This document shows positions 1-13,500 of a DNA stretch of 64,000 nt, piece by piece. The stretch's first letter is position 1, and each line of letters opens with the position of its first letter. The notes beneath the pieces were generated by a model. It was not told the origin of the DNA. It was given only the letters and a program-made list of their open reading frames with translations, and made no database searches. The position numbers and the translations under genes were made by a program. Source of the stretch: Caenorhabditis remanei (taxonomy: Eukaryota > Nematoda > Chromadorea > Rhabditida > Rhabditidae); contig NC_071329.1 in assembly GCF_010183535.1 (NCBI RefSeq), forward strand, positions 19,048,879 through 19,112,878, given 5' to 3'.

Positions 1-435
1 GAAAAATGGTCTAAAAGGACAGAATATAGGCTTTTCTTCAGCCAAAAACTAATTTTCCACTGATTTTCGCTAATTTTATGAACTTTTTCTAGGAGTTTTT
101 GAATTTTTTGCGAAAAAATCTAATACCGACTTCCGACTTCCGACTTCCGGATAAGAAATTTTACTTCCGACTTCCGACTTCCTGATAAGAAAAATCACTT
201 CCAACTTCCGACTTCCGACTTCCGGATAAGAAATTTTACTTCCGACTTCCGACTTCCGACTTCCGACTTCATGATAAGAAAAATCACTTCCAACTTCCGA
301 CTTCCGACTTCCGGATAAGAAATTTTACTTCCGACTTCCGACTTCCGACTTCCGACTTCATGATAAGAAAAATCACTTCCAACTTCCGACTTCCGACTTC
401 CGGATAAGAAAATTTTCACTTCCCAACATCTCTGC
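1..435 (-). repeat. Heptamer minisatellite with element flank (GACTTCC)n
   Basis: Positions about 127-430 are built from the 7-bp unit GACTTCC (GGAAGTC on the other strand), broken by short spacers such as GATAAGAAAATTTTAC. Positions 1-126 are the reverse complement of the stretch next to the minisatellite at about 18745-18870, so this is a third copy of the element seen complete at 15045-15340 and 18668-19028. Its left end lies outside the window. No matching terminal repeat is visible near 435, so this copy looks truncated. The reading frames crossing it are products of the repeat. Confidence 0.8.
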
Positions 436-2485
436 TGTAGGTGCCGTAACATGGGGTTTTACTTTCCTTAAAAAACGCACCAACGGCGCGCCAGCCACAT
501 AGTTCACATAAACCTCTCGTTATCTAACTGTGCCTAGTCTATTATGAGAATGTTGCAGAAAAAACCGTTGTCTGGTGCATCTTCAGCGTTTTTTCGTGCC
601 AAAGGCGCGCCAGAGGCACAAGAAATTCCTTCCTACTCATTTAAATAGAAAGAAACACGCCAACGGCACGCCAGACTCAGGATTTTTTGGAATTTTTCGT
701 GCTTAAACCACTTCAAAAGCCTTATTCCACTCTACAGATCCCTCAAACAAGCGCGCCGACGGCACGCCAGACTCAGGATTTTTTGGAATTTTTCGAGCTT
801 AAACCACTTCAAAAGCCTTATTCCACTCTACAGATCCCTCAACCAAGCGCGCCGACGGCACGCCAGTCTCTTTTCACATTCAGGTACAACTGTTCTTCGT
901 GTCTAAAAATATCTCCCGTAGTTTAAGTTCAACACCGAAAACCGGCTCCTTGTATTATTTGCCCCCCTTCTGGCTGGTAACAAGTCACTTTTTATTATTT
1001 GACTACTTTTCTGTTCCGCCCCGTTTCATCACTAAGACAGTAACTACCACGAAAGTGCGCGGAGGGGCAGAGAGAAGACAAACAGACAAAAAAGTGTGTG
1101 TGTGCCGTCGAAATGAAATAGAAAATTCGGGCACGGAGCACAGAAAAAAACCGTGTGCTCCGTGTGCTCCGTCCCCGCGGCAGGAGTGTGTGTGTGTGCC
1201 ACTGGATGTGCTCTCGGAGCACACTCTTGTACATTTATCCCCTTTGTGCTCTTTATCATGTGATGATAATGAGTGATTTTACAGCGATTTTTGAGCAATT
1301 TTACGCTTTTTTTCTCAGAAAATTCAGCGAAAATTCAGTTTTTGAGACTTCAAGGGTTTCCACGGGAAGGTTGTCAAGTCTGGCGCGCCTACGACGCGGT
1401 TTTAGTCAAAAATTTTTGTTATCTTAGAATCATGTCGCGCCAGACTAGTTTTGCCTTGATTTTTACCGTTTTTTTTGTGGAAATCAGTTGAAAATTTGGT
1501 TAAAACTCATGTTTCTCACCAAAAACCTGCAAAATTTCACCCAAAACCAATAATTTTCAACAAAAACCGCGTTTTTTTCACAATTCGATTTGAAACGCGT
1601 CAACGACGCGCCAGCCTAGATTTAACTGTTCATTATTTTCCCAATTCATGTCTGTCTGTCTGTCTGTCTGTGTGTCCGGATGTATTTTTTGTTTTCTGTT
1701 TTCTGTTAGAATCAAGTATGTCTGTGTGTCGTATCTGTCCGGATGTTCAAAATCTATAATTTTTCGGCTCCATCTGTTTGTATGTCTGTCCGGATGTCCT
1801 CCCGTGTTGAAATTTCAGAATCCCCTTCCTCTGAAAGGTCATTTTCAAAAAAAATTGAAAATTTCCGGAAATTTCGAAATCTTTTTTCTTATCACTATGT
1901 ACTAACAACAAAACCAAACCCGCAAAAAGCGATAAAATCATAGATCGGTGTACAAACTCTTATCAAACTGTGCCTCGAGAAAAAACGCGCCAAAGATGCG
2001 CCAGCCAACCAATTAGAACAGTATCTAAGGCTATCAGAAGTCACAGGAATGCCCGCCTTTTTGTGAAAAAAACCAAAACGCGCCGAAGACGCGCCAGCTA
2101 CTAGAAGTCACAGGAACTGTGATTTAACATTTAGAAACACACAGTTTCAGAATAGAACAAGCACGGTTAGATAAAACGGGCGAGAACGAAAAGTGTGTGC
2201 CACAGACTTTTTAATCGTTTTTCAGTTTATGACACATCTCCCCTCTTTTTGAGAAAAATATATTGGAAAGAAACCACAAATAAGTTGTGTGTCCAGGTGA
2301 TAATACATCGGAAACAGTGGTATTGTTCAGTAACGCGGGTTGTTATATTTGGTCGGTTGGTGAAATAATAATTGAACATTTTCGACAGTCAAAGTTTTTA
2401 GCACAATTCTTACTAAGAAAGGTTATGGAAGACTTTTGATTTTAAAAACTTTATAAATATCCCTCGGTCTGTTGATAGTCTTGTA
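436..2485. other. Gene-free stretch with dispersed GGCGCGCC-type motifs
   Basis: I see no supportable gene here. The stretch carries many copies of a short GC-rich motif (near 490, 601, 658, 752, 850, 1380, 1595, 1986 and 2077), mostly in the orientation CGCGCCAAMGGCGCGCCAG. About 690-770 and 785-865 are a direct duplication of roughly 95 bp, which makes a repetitive reading frame. A GT-rich patch lies at 1090-1220. Open frames here have low complexity and no recognisable domain. Confidence 0.6.
1648..1670. repeat. (TCTG)n microsatellite
   Basis: About five tandem TCTG units followed by degenerate TGTG/TCCGGATG text. A very similar array lies at 5717-5740, in both cases followed by TGTGTCMGGA, so the two may belong to a shared longer repeat. 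Confidence 0.85.
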
Positions 2486-3420
2486 CAGTACCGCTCAAAA
2501 GTATATTACGTTTTGCCTTTTTCAGTTGAACACGCCCAACTTTGAGAGTGTGTCATGGTAATACTTATTGACCCATCAAATAAATTCCTAATGGATCATA
2601 CAGAACAAAGGTAGAGCTCCATTTTTGTAGTTCCCTAGAGAGTTACATATAAGAAGGGTCGAATTTCAAAAGTTGTGAATTTTTATGTTAATTCAACATT
2701 TTTCTCTTATTTTGTGTATTTTTATACAGTTTTTGTATGATCCCGGAAATTATCCCAAACCGAGGGGTAATTATACAGATTTAAGTATAACCTGATGAAA
2801 ATGTTCTAAAATGTGTTTTTCGTGGGCTTTTAAGGTGTTTATTTATTGGGACTGGAGAAAAAGAAAAGCACGTAAAATATATGAAAAAAAAGACACGTGG
2901 ACTACAGATTTTAAACAAGTTTAGTCCACGTGTCTTTTTCTTTTTCATATATTTTACGTGCTTCTTTTCCATAATAAATGGTATACCAAATATATAATAT
3001 ATACAAAACGAAATAACAAGAAAATGATTGATAAAAAGCTCCTTGAATACAGTTTTTTTCTTCTTTGAAGTTTTTCTCAGAAAACTGTGTTCAATACGGA
3101 AATTCCACAGAAATGTTGAATTAACATAAAAATTCACAACTTTTGAAATTTGACCCTTCTTATATCATCGAAATGATTTCTCCATTAAATCGACCAATTT
3201 CAGTGCGATTTTTGAGTTGTCGTCTTAAAATGAGCATAACTCTCTAGGGAGTGTCCATACAAAAAAGCTGTCAACTACAAAAATGAAGCTCTACTTTTGA
3301 TTTGTATGATCCATTAGGAATTTATTTGATGGGACAATAATTATTACCATGAGACAATCTCAAAGTCGGACCTTTTCAACTGAAAAACCCAAAACATAAT
3401 ATACTTTTGTATATATACTG
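2486..3420. mobile_element. Tc1/mariner-like inverted-repeat element (non-autonomous)
   Basis: The left end reads TA|CAGTACC followed by CAAAAGTATATTACGTTTTG; the right end is its imperfect inverted copy ending in CTG at 3420. Subterminal arms (CAACTTTGAGA, the GGATCATAC and CTCTAGGGAGT blocks) are also inverted, and they recur at about 10170-10440, 16550-16710 and 35942-36391. TA-flanked CAGTACYGG ends are typical of Tc1/mariner-type inverted repeats. There is no transposase. A separate near-perfect hairpin (about 2861-2968) is nested inside. Confidence 0.7.
2861..2968. repeat. Near-perfect hairpin, ~45-bp arms
   Basis: The left arm, starting AAGAAAAGCACGTAAAATAT and running through AGACACGTGGACTA, is repeated inverted on the right after a short AT-rich loop near 2910-2920. 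Arms of this length would make a strong snap-back structure if transcribed. Confidence 0.85.
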
Positions 3421-4449
3421 AAGCCGTTCAGATGCATAGCAATTTGTAATAAATTTTGAGCCAGTTTTTTTCAGTTTCTAGGCTGAAAATTCGGTTTAAT
3501 TAGTGATTTTTAATGTTTTCAAGCTAAAATTCAAATTAAATCGGTTTTTTTTTCTCATATTCCTGAGCGAAGGTATCTCTTCATGAAAATTCCAGATTTT
3601 TAATGTTTTTGGGCTAAAAATTCGGTTTCAAAGGTTTTTTTCCCATTTTCCTGAGCAAAGGTATCCCCCAACGAGTCGTTCTCTGAAATCTGAAATAATC
3701 TGAAATGTTCTGCTCAGTGAACTCTGTTGCCATGTAGAACCAACACCTGCAAAAGAAAAAAAATTAATTAACTTTTTTTCAGTCTATTTTTGATTAACTT
3801 TGGTTTTTTTTCCGCTTCTGATGTCAGAAGAGGCAAAGAACCGAACCAATTTTCAGTGCCAACCAAAAAAATAGAAGATAAAAATATTTTATGGGATTTT
3901 TATGAGTATTTTTATGAGTAAATCAAGTGACATTTATTGGGAGTAGAGTAGAGTAGAGAAGTTATTCTTTTTGACAGTTTTTGTGGTGTTCTAGAATGTT
4001 TTTTAAAGAATTTTTTGAGAAAAGAGCTTTTGGACCATTGCTATCTGATTAAAACCGTTTTTTAATGGTTTCGATTGAAAAAAGATTGAGAAAATCCGCT
4101 TTTCAGACCTTATTGTGTCGAAAAAATGGTTATATTGCCTTTTTTCCAAGTCTCAAAGCAATTTTTTCGATTTTTTGAAACTTTTATAACTTTTCAAGTA
4201 TTTGACCGATTCTGACCGTGTTACACACAACTAAAACTTACATTTTCCAATAATTCTTTTTAAAAAACTTGATCAATGCTTCTATCTCTTGTTTCCATCT
4301 ATTTTTTCTGGCACGGCGCCGATTCATCTTTTTCTTGGTTTTCTTATTTAAAATTAGTGTTTTTAATCAATTTTTTGGGTTATTTTATTCAAAAAATCAG
4401 GGGTTTTTGAGATTTACCTCATTAGATACAGATAGAGAGCCAGAATGAC

Positions 4450-4782
4450 CACTAGGGAAGGTTGTGGAATCAGTCTAGAGTAACAGGACATGACCTATAT
4501 CATTGAAATGCTGAGAAAACGCTGATTCCAAATGTATATTCAGTTTTTGCTCTCGATGTCTGGTATTCGAGAAAAACGAGGTTAAAGTTTGGAAAAATGA
4601 ATGAAATTATTAACTTTCAAAGGTAAACGTAAAGTAAAAGATAACAATTTCATTTTTTCTAAACTTGGACCTTGTTTTTTCTCAAATACCTGGTATCGAG
4701 GTCAAAAGTTTATTATGTATTTGGAATCAGCGTGATTTCAGCTTTCGAATGATATAGGTCACGTTCTTGGCCTTCCCTAGTA
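4450..4782. repeat. Palindromic MITE-like repeat
   Basis: The ends CCACTAGGGAAG (4450) and CTTCCCTAGT (about 4773-4782) are inverted. Inner blocks (GACCTATATCATT and AATGATATAGGTC; GATTCCAAATGTATATTCAG and its inverted counterpart) also match. No coding content. A related arm occurs at about 6390-6500 and 6785-6900. Confidence 0.7.
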
Positions 4783-5716
4783 AGTCAAAGCCCTTGTAGG
4801 CTCCAAGAGCCATCACGCCAAAACAAATTTCCCAGTTTTGTGACCTAATCAATACAAGACATGTGACTTATTGGTCAACTATAATAAACCTGTAAATACC
4901 ACTCCAGTCATATCGTGACGCAAAAAATAACAGGAACACACACAGGTAACGACGACACAGGCTTATCAGCAGTAGATCACAGTTTCCTAAAATGAAAAAT
5001 CAGAAAAATTGTGTTGAATGGAGCAGGGGGGAGGCGGTGCTTCACAGTAGGCTACACTTTTATGAGTGAGTCGTGATTCTCTCCATTTTTTCAAGATGGA
5101 GTTTATGCTAGAGGTAATGAATATAATAACCGAAAAATTATGAAATAAGTTATATTCGAAAATCTGATTCTTCTTGAAACTTCCAGATTTTTCAAAAAAT
5201 TTTATTTTATTTATTTAGTTTTTTTAGAACCAAATGAGTCTTGCGCGCCTATTGCGTTACGTAAATTAATTATGCAATAAGTTATTTTCGAAAAATCTGC
5301 AACTTGTCTTCTTACATTATATATTCCCTGATTTTATTAAATTGCTACGGTTTATACATTTTATAATTATAAATTATAAATTTCATATACCTAATTATAA
5401 AGTTCATAATTATAAAATAAAATCCCTTATGAGTCTGGCGCGCCACTGGCTCTTTTATTAGCAAAAAAGACATTTTGAAATTTTGCGATAAGTATACGCC
5501 AAGTATTATGTACAAAACAATTAATTCAGTCTAGCGCGCCTTCGGCGCATTTGCATTTTCTACCATTGTAACAACGTCGTGCATAACCCCCTGGCGCGCC
5601 TTGAGCGCGTTTTTTAATGAAAAACCAAATTTTTCTGGCTTTTTCGTTTTTGTCTGTGTATCAGGATATCCACACTGAAAATAGCAGAAAACTAGCTGGG
5701 GTGCCTCAGACGCGTC

Positions 5717-5740
5717 TATCTGTCTGTCTGTCTGTCTGTG
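5717..5740. repeat. (TCTG)n microsatellite
   Basis: Five or six TCTG units in a region otherwise without a gene. It lies among copies of the GGCGCGCC motif (5435, 5534, 5591), which here are in the opposite orientation to most of those at 490-2080. Confidence 0.85.
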
Positions 5741-6496
5741 TGTCAGGAAATCCATTTTTTCAGACACCGGAAACCAAAAAACGTACTATCCGTTCTCTTA
5801 TCCGGTCCAAAAGTTCAAAATATGAAAGATCTCTTCCAATTTTTAGTAATCTGATTTCTAAAGTTTAGCCATTTTTAATATATATCAGCTGCATTATTTA
5901 ATCATGCATGTAGAAAAATTTCAAGATTTTTTTCTCTTTTGAAATTTGTTTTTGATGCAGATGTATGTATGGGTGGACACAATTATTCTGAGCTCTTTGA
6001 GCCCCCTGCTCCTTAGCAACATGTCTTTGTGCTCTTTTTTATTCTCGTTGTTTCTTAGAGGGGATCTTAGCAACCGGAGCGGGGGGGCTATCGGAGAAAA
6101 GGAGGGGCTGTCCGCATTTTAGGATATGTATATTTTTTGTTTTTTTGCAACAAAAAAAGAAGAAATTTCTTTTAGATATCAGTCTCATCTAAATCTTTTT
6201 TGTGAGGTTTTAGGTATACTGTTTAGTGTTATTCGTGTAGCCCCGTTTCAACTAGTTTTAACAAATCGTACATAAATAGAACGCTAAAATTGTGACATGA
6301 CTGAAAATGTTTTTAAATTTCGTCTAGCATTAGAATGAACCGAGTTACGCCGTTCTTAAAAGGTGCAACTAACAACGAAACGTCATGGACTCAGTTTTTT
6401 GGGACATAAGGTGTGACAGCTATCATTAAAAAGATGAAAACATGCTGATTTTAAGTATACATTCAGTTTTCGCCCTGGAAGTCTGGTACTCGGGAT

Positions 6497-6779
6497 CAGA
6501 CTTGTCAAAAATCGGGCTGGGGCGGGCCGGAAATTTGGTCGGCCCGGCCCGGCTTCAAAAGTGGGTACCCATTTTTTACTAAAATTTTTTGAAATTTTTC
6601 GAAAAAATAGAGCGAAAATGCTAAAATTTTCATAAATATTCACATTTTGATTGAATTTTAAAGTTTTGGTCAAAAACTATACTTTTTCCTAAAAAAGCTC
6701 AAAAAATGTCAGAAATAAATTCAAAAATTCAAATGTTTTCGAAAAATGTTTCAAAACGGCCCGGCCCGTTCCAAGTCTG
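6497..6779. mobile_element. hAT-like non-autonomous element with GGCCCGG interior
   Basis: The element begins CAGACTTGTCAAAAATCGG and ends CAAGTCTG. It is flanked on both sides by the same 8 bp, CTCGGGAT (6489-6496 and 6780-6787), a clean target-site duplication. Eight-bp duplications are characteristic of hAT-superfamily elements. The interior has GGGCCGG/CCGGCCC blocks around an AT-rich core and no transposase. It is inserted in an older palindromic repeat of the 4450-4782 type. The same family recurs at 23176-23844. Confidence 0.8.
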
Positions 6780-7595
6780 CTCGGGATAAATGAGATCAAA
6801 GTTTTCTGCCAAGTCAGTACCCTACTGGTCAAATCTCAAGAGCAAACGTTCAATATATATTTGGAATCTGTGTATTTTCTGCTTTTGAGTTTCTAAATAA
6901 GGTTCAGACTAAAAACCTGTGTGCCGTAAAACCAGTAAAAGAGGGGCGCCAAGAGTTTGGAGCATCCGATCTCGGCTGTATTTAAAGATATAAAAATGCT
7001 TTCAACTGAAGAAATATTCTATGAATATTAAGCTATATTTTGTCAGTTAACAGTTTTTTGATATTTTCTTTGGGAACCGAGATATACCGCTGCAAACAGG
7101 CACCGCAAGATGCGCCTCTGGTACAGGATTCACGATATCTGGGTTCATTGTTGGTCTACAAGAAATTGGAGGACAGATTCGGAATCCTCGTGTTCTCAGA
7201 TTTCAAATTATATTAGTTTCTCATAACCTGCCGTCCATTTTATGTCAATATGTGAAGCTTTACCAGAATATTTTTTTAAATTGATTTAAAATTGATTTCT
7301 ACGCCATAGTTAGCAGAGATTCTTCATAGCTGAATGACTTCTAAAATAGTCAAGTTTCTGTTTGTCCGGATGTCCGTACACTGCTTCCAGACAGTTTCTA
7401 ATGAATTTTTGCTTGAAAGTTCACAACTTCTATGAGAATTTCAGTATTCGGCCAGTTGTTTTCAAATTTTAACCTTCTCAACCTCAAATTTCAATTTTTC
7501 GAGTATTGTGTTCCTCAAAACTTCCAATTTTACTTTTTCCACTTTTTTACCATCATTTCCTCTTAAAAATTAAACAAATGTTCAATTTTCAGACC

Positions 7596-10500
7596 ATGAA
7601 AAAAGACGCTGAGAACGAAAACCTGCTACACGCCTACGAACACGATGAACAGAGCTCAAAGTGAGTTAGCATGATACTGGCGCACCTTTGACGCGTTCTT
7701 TCATAAAAAAAATGATATTTTCAGATATTTCATTAAACCCGACTCGAGATTCCCAATAGACGATGATTTGGAAGCGGCGAAAAGTGATGGGAAACAGAAA
7801 GCAGTTAGCAAGTGGCCAACGATTGTGGCGACGGTGATGGTGGTGAGTGGCTGGGGTGACTTTGACGCGTTTTTCAGCACAAAACTTTGGTGAAGAACCT
7901 GGCGTGCCTTCAGCGCATTTTTTAGCACAAAACGTCTGCTAAGAGTCTGGTGCGCCGTTGACCGCGTTTTGAGCACAAAACTTTGAAGAAGAGCCTGGCG
8001 TGCCTTCAGCGCGATTTTCCGCACAAAACCTTGGTAAAACCTCACCAAACATCACCAGGCTCAATATGCTGCAATAAAAATGTTCTGGTTGAGGGTCTAG
8101 ACGTTTTAGTGGTCAGGTTTTTTGATGAATTGATAAGAGATCACGGTTGGGGAATGATATGATATCATTGTTTGCACACAGCAACACTTTTTGGTTTTAT
8201 TGTTTTGAAACGTGGTGTTTGTTGTTAGAATAATAATTTCGTAATTAAATAGTTAGATAGTTGTTAATGACGCAAAACTAGAGAATGATGTAGGGTGACT
8301 AGAGAATAGTTCCGAAACTTCCGTGAAATCACATTTTCCCCGTGGGAAATTGCAATTCTCGATGTCACAATCAAGTTTAGCTTGTCTTTTTACTCCTAGC
8401 CACCATTTTTTAGCTCAATTGCTGAAAACTCCGCTTTTGCGTACAAAACATTGAAATTTACGGAATTTTGAGGTCACGAGCTGAAAATTCATGGATAGAG
8501 GTAAAAAGACGTCCTGAATGCGATTTTTATACTGAAACTTGAAATTTTTGGCATTTTGAACGTGAAAATTGGGCTAAAACAAGCCAATTTCGGAAATACT
8601 GCTTTGCATGTTCTCTTCCTTCCAAAGTAAAAGTTTTCATATTTTAACACCAGAAACGTGCTCAGCGTGTCTTGTTACCCTTAATTGCCTATTTTTGGCT
8701 CTTTTTTTTTTTGAAATATTGTTAAGTATGGTGTAAAAAGGTGTGTAGAATCCGATTCTGACGTCAAAAACGCGTTTTAAATGCAACAAAAAGAGAAATT
8801 ACGTTTTCATTAGGCATCTTCTCGATATTTACATATGTTCTATGACATTTTGAGTTCGACACCTGAAAAACGATTTCTGAATCTGAAAAACCTACTAGTT
8901 CTCTATTTCTTTCAGGGTTTCGGCTGGTTATCCAATGAAGTCGCCCTTGCCTGGGTCCACGAAAGGGTACCTGATGACTACCACCCTTTACCCGACCTAT
9001 TCTTCTCCCATTTTCCGGAGGTATGCATAGTTTTCCGCCTTAAATATAACAAATGTGTTTCAGATCCGCGGAGCCATTCGGATAGCTGAATATATCATGA
9101 TTATCTTACTGGTTAGCGCTCTTCTAGTCATGTTTACTCATCAACATCGATGGATTGTTATTCGCCGGACATTCTTCTGTATTGCAATGGCCTATAGCTT
9201 CCGGGCACTTTGTGTCACTATTTTCCAGGTGAGAGAGTTGGAAATTTAAAAATTTGATAGCAAAAAACGATTGAGCATGGAAAACTACATAGGTGACTGA
9301 ATTTTCAGTTCGGCAGCTCAAAATTTCGTAAAATGTGATGTTTTGTACGCAATTTGCAAACAATACACCAAATTTACAGATCATTTTGAGCTAGAAAGCT
9401 GAAAATTGGTGAATGGGGGTAAAACGACACGGTGAATCCGTTTTTGACTCCACAATTTAAAAAAAAGTACTTTCTTGGTGGCTAAGAGTCAAAAGAAACG
9501 CTGAATCTGCTTGAAACATTACTAAATTGAGTTTCTGGGTTCCAAGTCAAGTTTTTCAATTTGCCAACTGAAAATTTAGATTCAGGGTGTCTTGTTACCT
9601 CTTCCTGTGAATTATTTGTGCAATAATTCTAGACGGTGGTTAAGTACCGTACCATGCACCGAATTTCACGACATTTTGTGTTATCGAGCAGAAAATCCAA
9701 ACTTGGGGCTAATAAAACACGCTGAATTCGCCGATTCTGAAACTGAACTGATTCTACTTATTTCTAGGTGCCCGTCCCCTCAGTCAACACCTACTGTGCC
9801 CCCAAATCCAATTCATCCTTCGAATTAGTCGCCGGACGAGTCGTCAAAATGTTCTGGAGTGCTGGCATCGAACAGTTACGGCCGAGAGAGTTGTGTGGTG
9901 ATTTGATAGTCTCAGGACATACTCTGACTATTTTCACCTCGTTTTTGGTGTTCAAAACTTATGCGCCGCAGAGAATTCAGGTATGGTTTTGAGACATTTT
10001 AAGGTTGGGCGAGAGTTTGTAGCACACTTATCGCTTGAAACTGAATTTTTCGGCCCGGCTTCATAACAAGGTGCAGTATCGGACAAAAAGGTATCAACTT
10101 TGGCTGTTTTCGGTGGAAAATGACCAACTTTGAGAAAGTGCCATAGTGATTCTGAATGTCACACCATCAAAATTTTTAATGGATCATACAAATCAAAAGT
10201 AGACCTTCATTTTTGTAGTAGACAACTTTTTTGTACGGACACTCCCTAGAGAGTTACATATCGTCAAAGTAATTTCTCCCTTACATCGACTCTTTTCAGT
10301 GCAAAATAGTGCGATTTTTGAGCTGTCGTCTTAAAATGACCATAACTCTCTAGGGAGTGTCCGTACAAAAAAGTTGTCAACTACAAAAATGGAGTTCTAT
10401 GTTCAATCTATATAATTCATTGAAAATTTTGGTACTTTATGGTTTAACGGGTGTTTATTTAATTAACGGGTGTTTATATAATAGACGGGTGTTTTGAGAA

Positions 10501-13500
10501 TTAACGGGTGCAATACCAAAGTCTAATAATAAACGGGTGTTTATAAATCATTTTTTCAGTAGTTTTCATTTTTTCTGTTCATTCACTGTTTCACCATTTA
10601 TTGCTATTTTCTATCGTTTTACATACATACTTTTAATTATTTGGTCCCCAATCACTGATAAGTGTCTTCTAGCATCGCACGCGTAAAACTGATGAAGGGT
10701 TGTTACTCAATAAGCAGTACTGTAAGTGTGGAAACATTTTTAACACAGCATTTTTCGATTTGAGCAGGATATCCGCAATTTTTGAGGTGATAGACCAATT
10801 CCAGAACACTGTTGATGCGAGTCTCTGAGCTGGAGCATAGTGCTGGATACTTCAGTACAAGAGTGAGAGGCTTGCTATTGGAATTATCTTGCTTATTATC
10901 TAGTTTTGTTTAGTAATTATTTAGTTTCTATCTAGGAATTATCTAGTTTCGTGTATTATTGTTTTTTCAGCGTTGGTAGCGGATTCTTGTGTGAATCTTG
11001 GAATATAGTCTTATTTAATTGATTTCGTGCATTATTCAACGTATGATTGTATCCTAGAGATTCCGTTCAACGGAAATAATAACTGACCATTCGGAGGATT
11101 CTTTGCTTCGGGAGACTCAACCATGGGCTGCATCGTTGGATAGAGGAGAGCAGAAACTGAAGTTGTGGTGAGCCAACGGTAGAGAACACACTCGGGGAGG
11201 GTTGACAAGATTTGGAAGAGTGGTGATGTAGGGTAGATCGTTTTCGTCAGTTCATTCACTGTTTTACCATTTTTGCTATTTTCTATCGTTTTACGACTTC
11301 CCTGATTGTTTTCAACAAGGACTCCTCAAATGATCCGGCTCCCCAAGAACTTAAGGCAAGTAGTACTTGAAATGGGACGAGTTGGGACGTCCCGCGTCCC
11401 CGTCCCGCGCGTCTCGGATAGTCATAAAACGGTTAAAACTAAACCTGTATTCTTGAAACTTTGGAAATTGCGCCCCCAGCTATGTCTTTGGAATCCGTGA
11501 CAGTTTGACTACTCTCCGACAAAAATTGACTGTTTTCCAAGATGACCCGAAAAAATGTGGGACGCCCCATTTCGAGCGCTAAGGGATACTTGTGAATCAC
11601 AAATATCCCTTTTTCCTACTAATGGAATAGCTCTGTGTGTTCGTCCGACGTTTCTCCCTGAATAACTTTTTTTTCTCTGGACCGTTTTAAGAGATGTTTG
11701 GGGGTATACCCATTAATTACCAAGCGCTTCAACTTTTTGAACCCCGGGTACCAGATTACTGTAAGATTACTGTAGCTACCGGAACCCAAAACATGGAAAA
11801 CGGTTCCAAACTAAGAAAGGGTGACTAGACTTGGGAGGTAACAAATTAGACACCTTATTATATCACCAGAAAAAAATTGGGCTGGTTACTGTAGGGTTAC
11901 GGTAATTGCAGAGTATAGAACATTGACAAAAAAAGCTGTGTCCGAGATCCCGGATTTTTGGTTGACGAGAAGCTCGCCTTTAAAGAGCATTGGAGTAAAG
12001 CAACACGAAAAGCAAATTTAGCCGTTTTTTAAATTTTTATGTAGTTCCACAGTAAAAATTTCCATCTTCTGACTCTGCTTTTCAAAATATTTGTGCGTCC
12101 AATATAAGAATATGTCCTGGCAGACCAACGTTTAGTGAGTTCCCAACTTCATCCTCTTTCAGCCGAAGGAAACTATATCCAAGGTTAACGCACCAAAAAC
12201 CACCGCCCATACCACTGATCCTAACGTTGAGGATCCCACACCTTGACAACTCACTACGGAAGTGTGCGTTGAACACAAGAACAATATCTCGAACACATTG
12301 GTAACTAAACCTGTTGCTAAAGAGCTTCCAATTGCTCAATCTTATCCTATCAACACAGAGACAATTATACGTTGAATAATGCACAAAATCAATTAAGAGG
12401 CACTATATGTAAGAGTGAGAATGTTTGTGTTGGGCCTTGGCACAGTTGCAAAAAGTTGTTTCAATCCGAACTCTTTTTACAGCATATGTACCCCTATGGT
12501 AGTGATTTACAAAAAGTATGTCACCAGTCCCCTATGACGTCATCATAGGAAAATATGACCAATAATCGACTTTTCACCCAAAAATTCATAAAAATTTTAA
12601 TTTTCCAGATAACATCGGGATACTTTCGTAACATGTTAGAAATGTTTTTGACTACCCCTACACAAATTTCCAGCCCCCCAGATACCCTAGAAACCGTTCA
12701 ATTAAATTTCATTTTCATGTTTTTTCAACTTTTCTCGAAAATTCCCTCTAGAAGTTCTCAAATTTCACATTGTATACGTATTCCCCGCAAAAAGTTCTAT
12801 TATGTCCAATTAGAAGCATCAAAAAGTAGGGGGACCATTTTGAGATATTTCGATTTTTTGAAAAATCACATAAGGGTCCCCCCTTATGAAAATTTCATTT
12901 TTGAAAAAAATTTCAAAAAAAAATTAACTCCGAAAATGATCAGAATATTGATAAAAAACTTGGAATAAGCCAATCCCAAAATATTAGATCTCAGAAATGC
13001 GTTTGAACGAATTCCGTTTTTTGATCATTCAATTTTTTTCCAGTTTTTTCCCGTTTTTATCAATAATTCGTACAGAAGTCCTCAAATTTTAAAGGATTTC
13101 CTAATTTCTCGCAAAATTTAACATATAGTTCAATTGGCATCGTTAAAAAACAGTGGGACCATTTTGAGATTTTTCCAATTATTTCGAAATTCAGATAAGG
13201 GTCCCCCCTTTTGAAAGAAAATTTTTATCAAAAAAATAATTAAACTTTTTTTCGATGCAAAAACGTTAGGAACATTAATAAAATATCGAAAACATTTTTT
13301 TATAGTTTGAACGTTTTTTGCATCAAAAAAAGTTTAATTATTTTTTTGATAAAAATTTTCTTTCAAAAGGGGGGACCCTTATCTGAATTTCGAAATAATT
13401 GGAAAAATCTCAAAATGGTCCCCCTGTTTTTTAACGATGCCAATTGAACTATATGTTAAATTTTGCGAGAAATTAGGATATCCTTTAAAATTTGAGGACT

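Noticed and set aside
899..1427. Overlapping frames of 70-125 aa around a GT-rich patch
   Set aside because: Four frames on both strands overlap the same low-complexity DNA; no splice or start context.
12082..12384. 100-aa minus-strand frame (CVDRIRLSNWKLFSNRF...)
   Set aside because: Looks less biased than its neighbours but lies in the foldback element, has no splice context and no domain I recognise. At most a decayed remnant.
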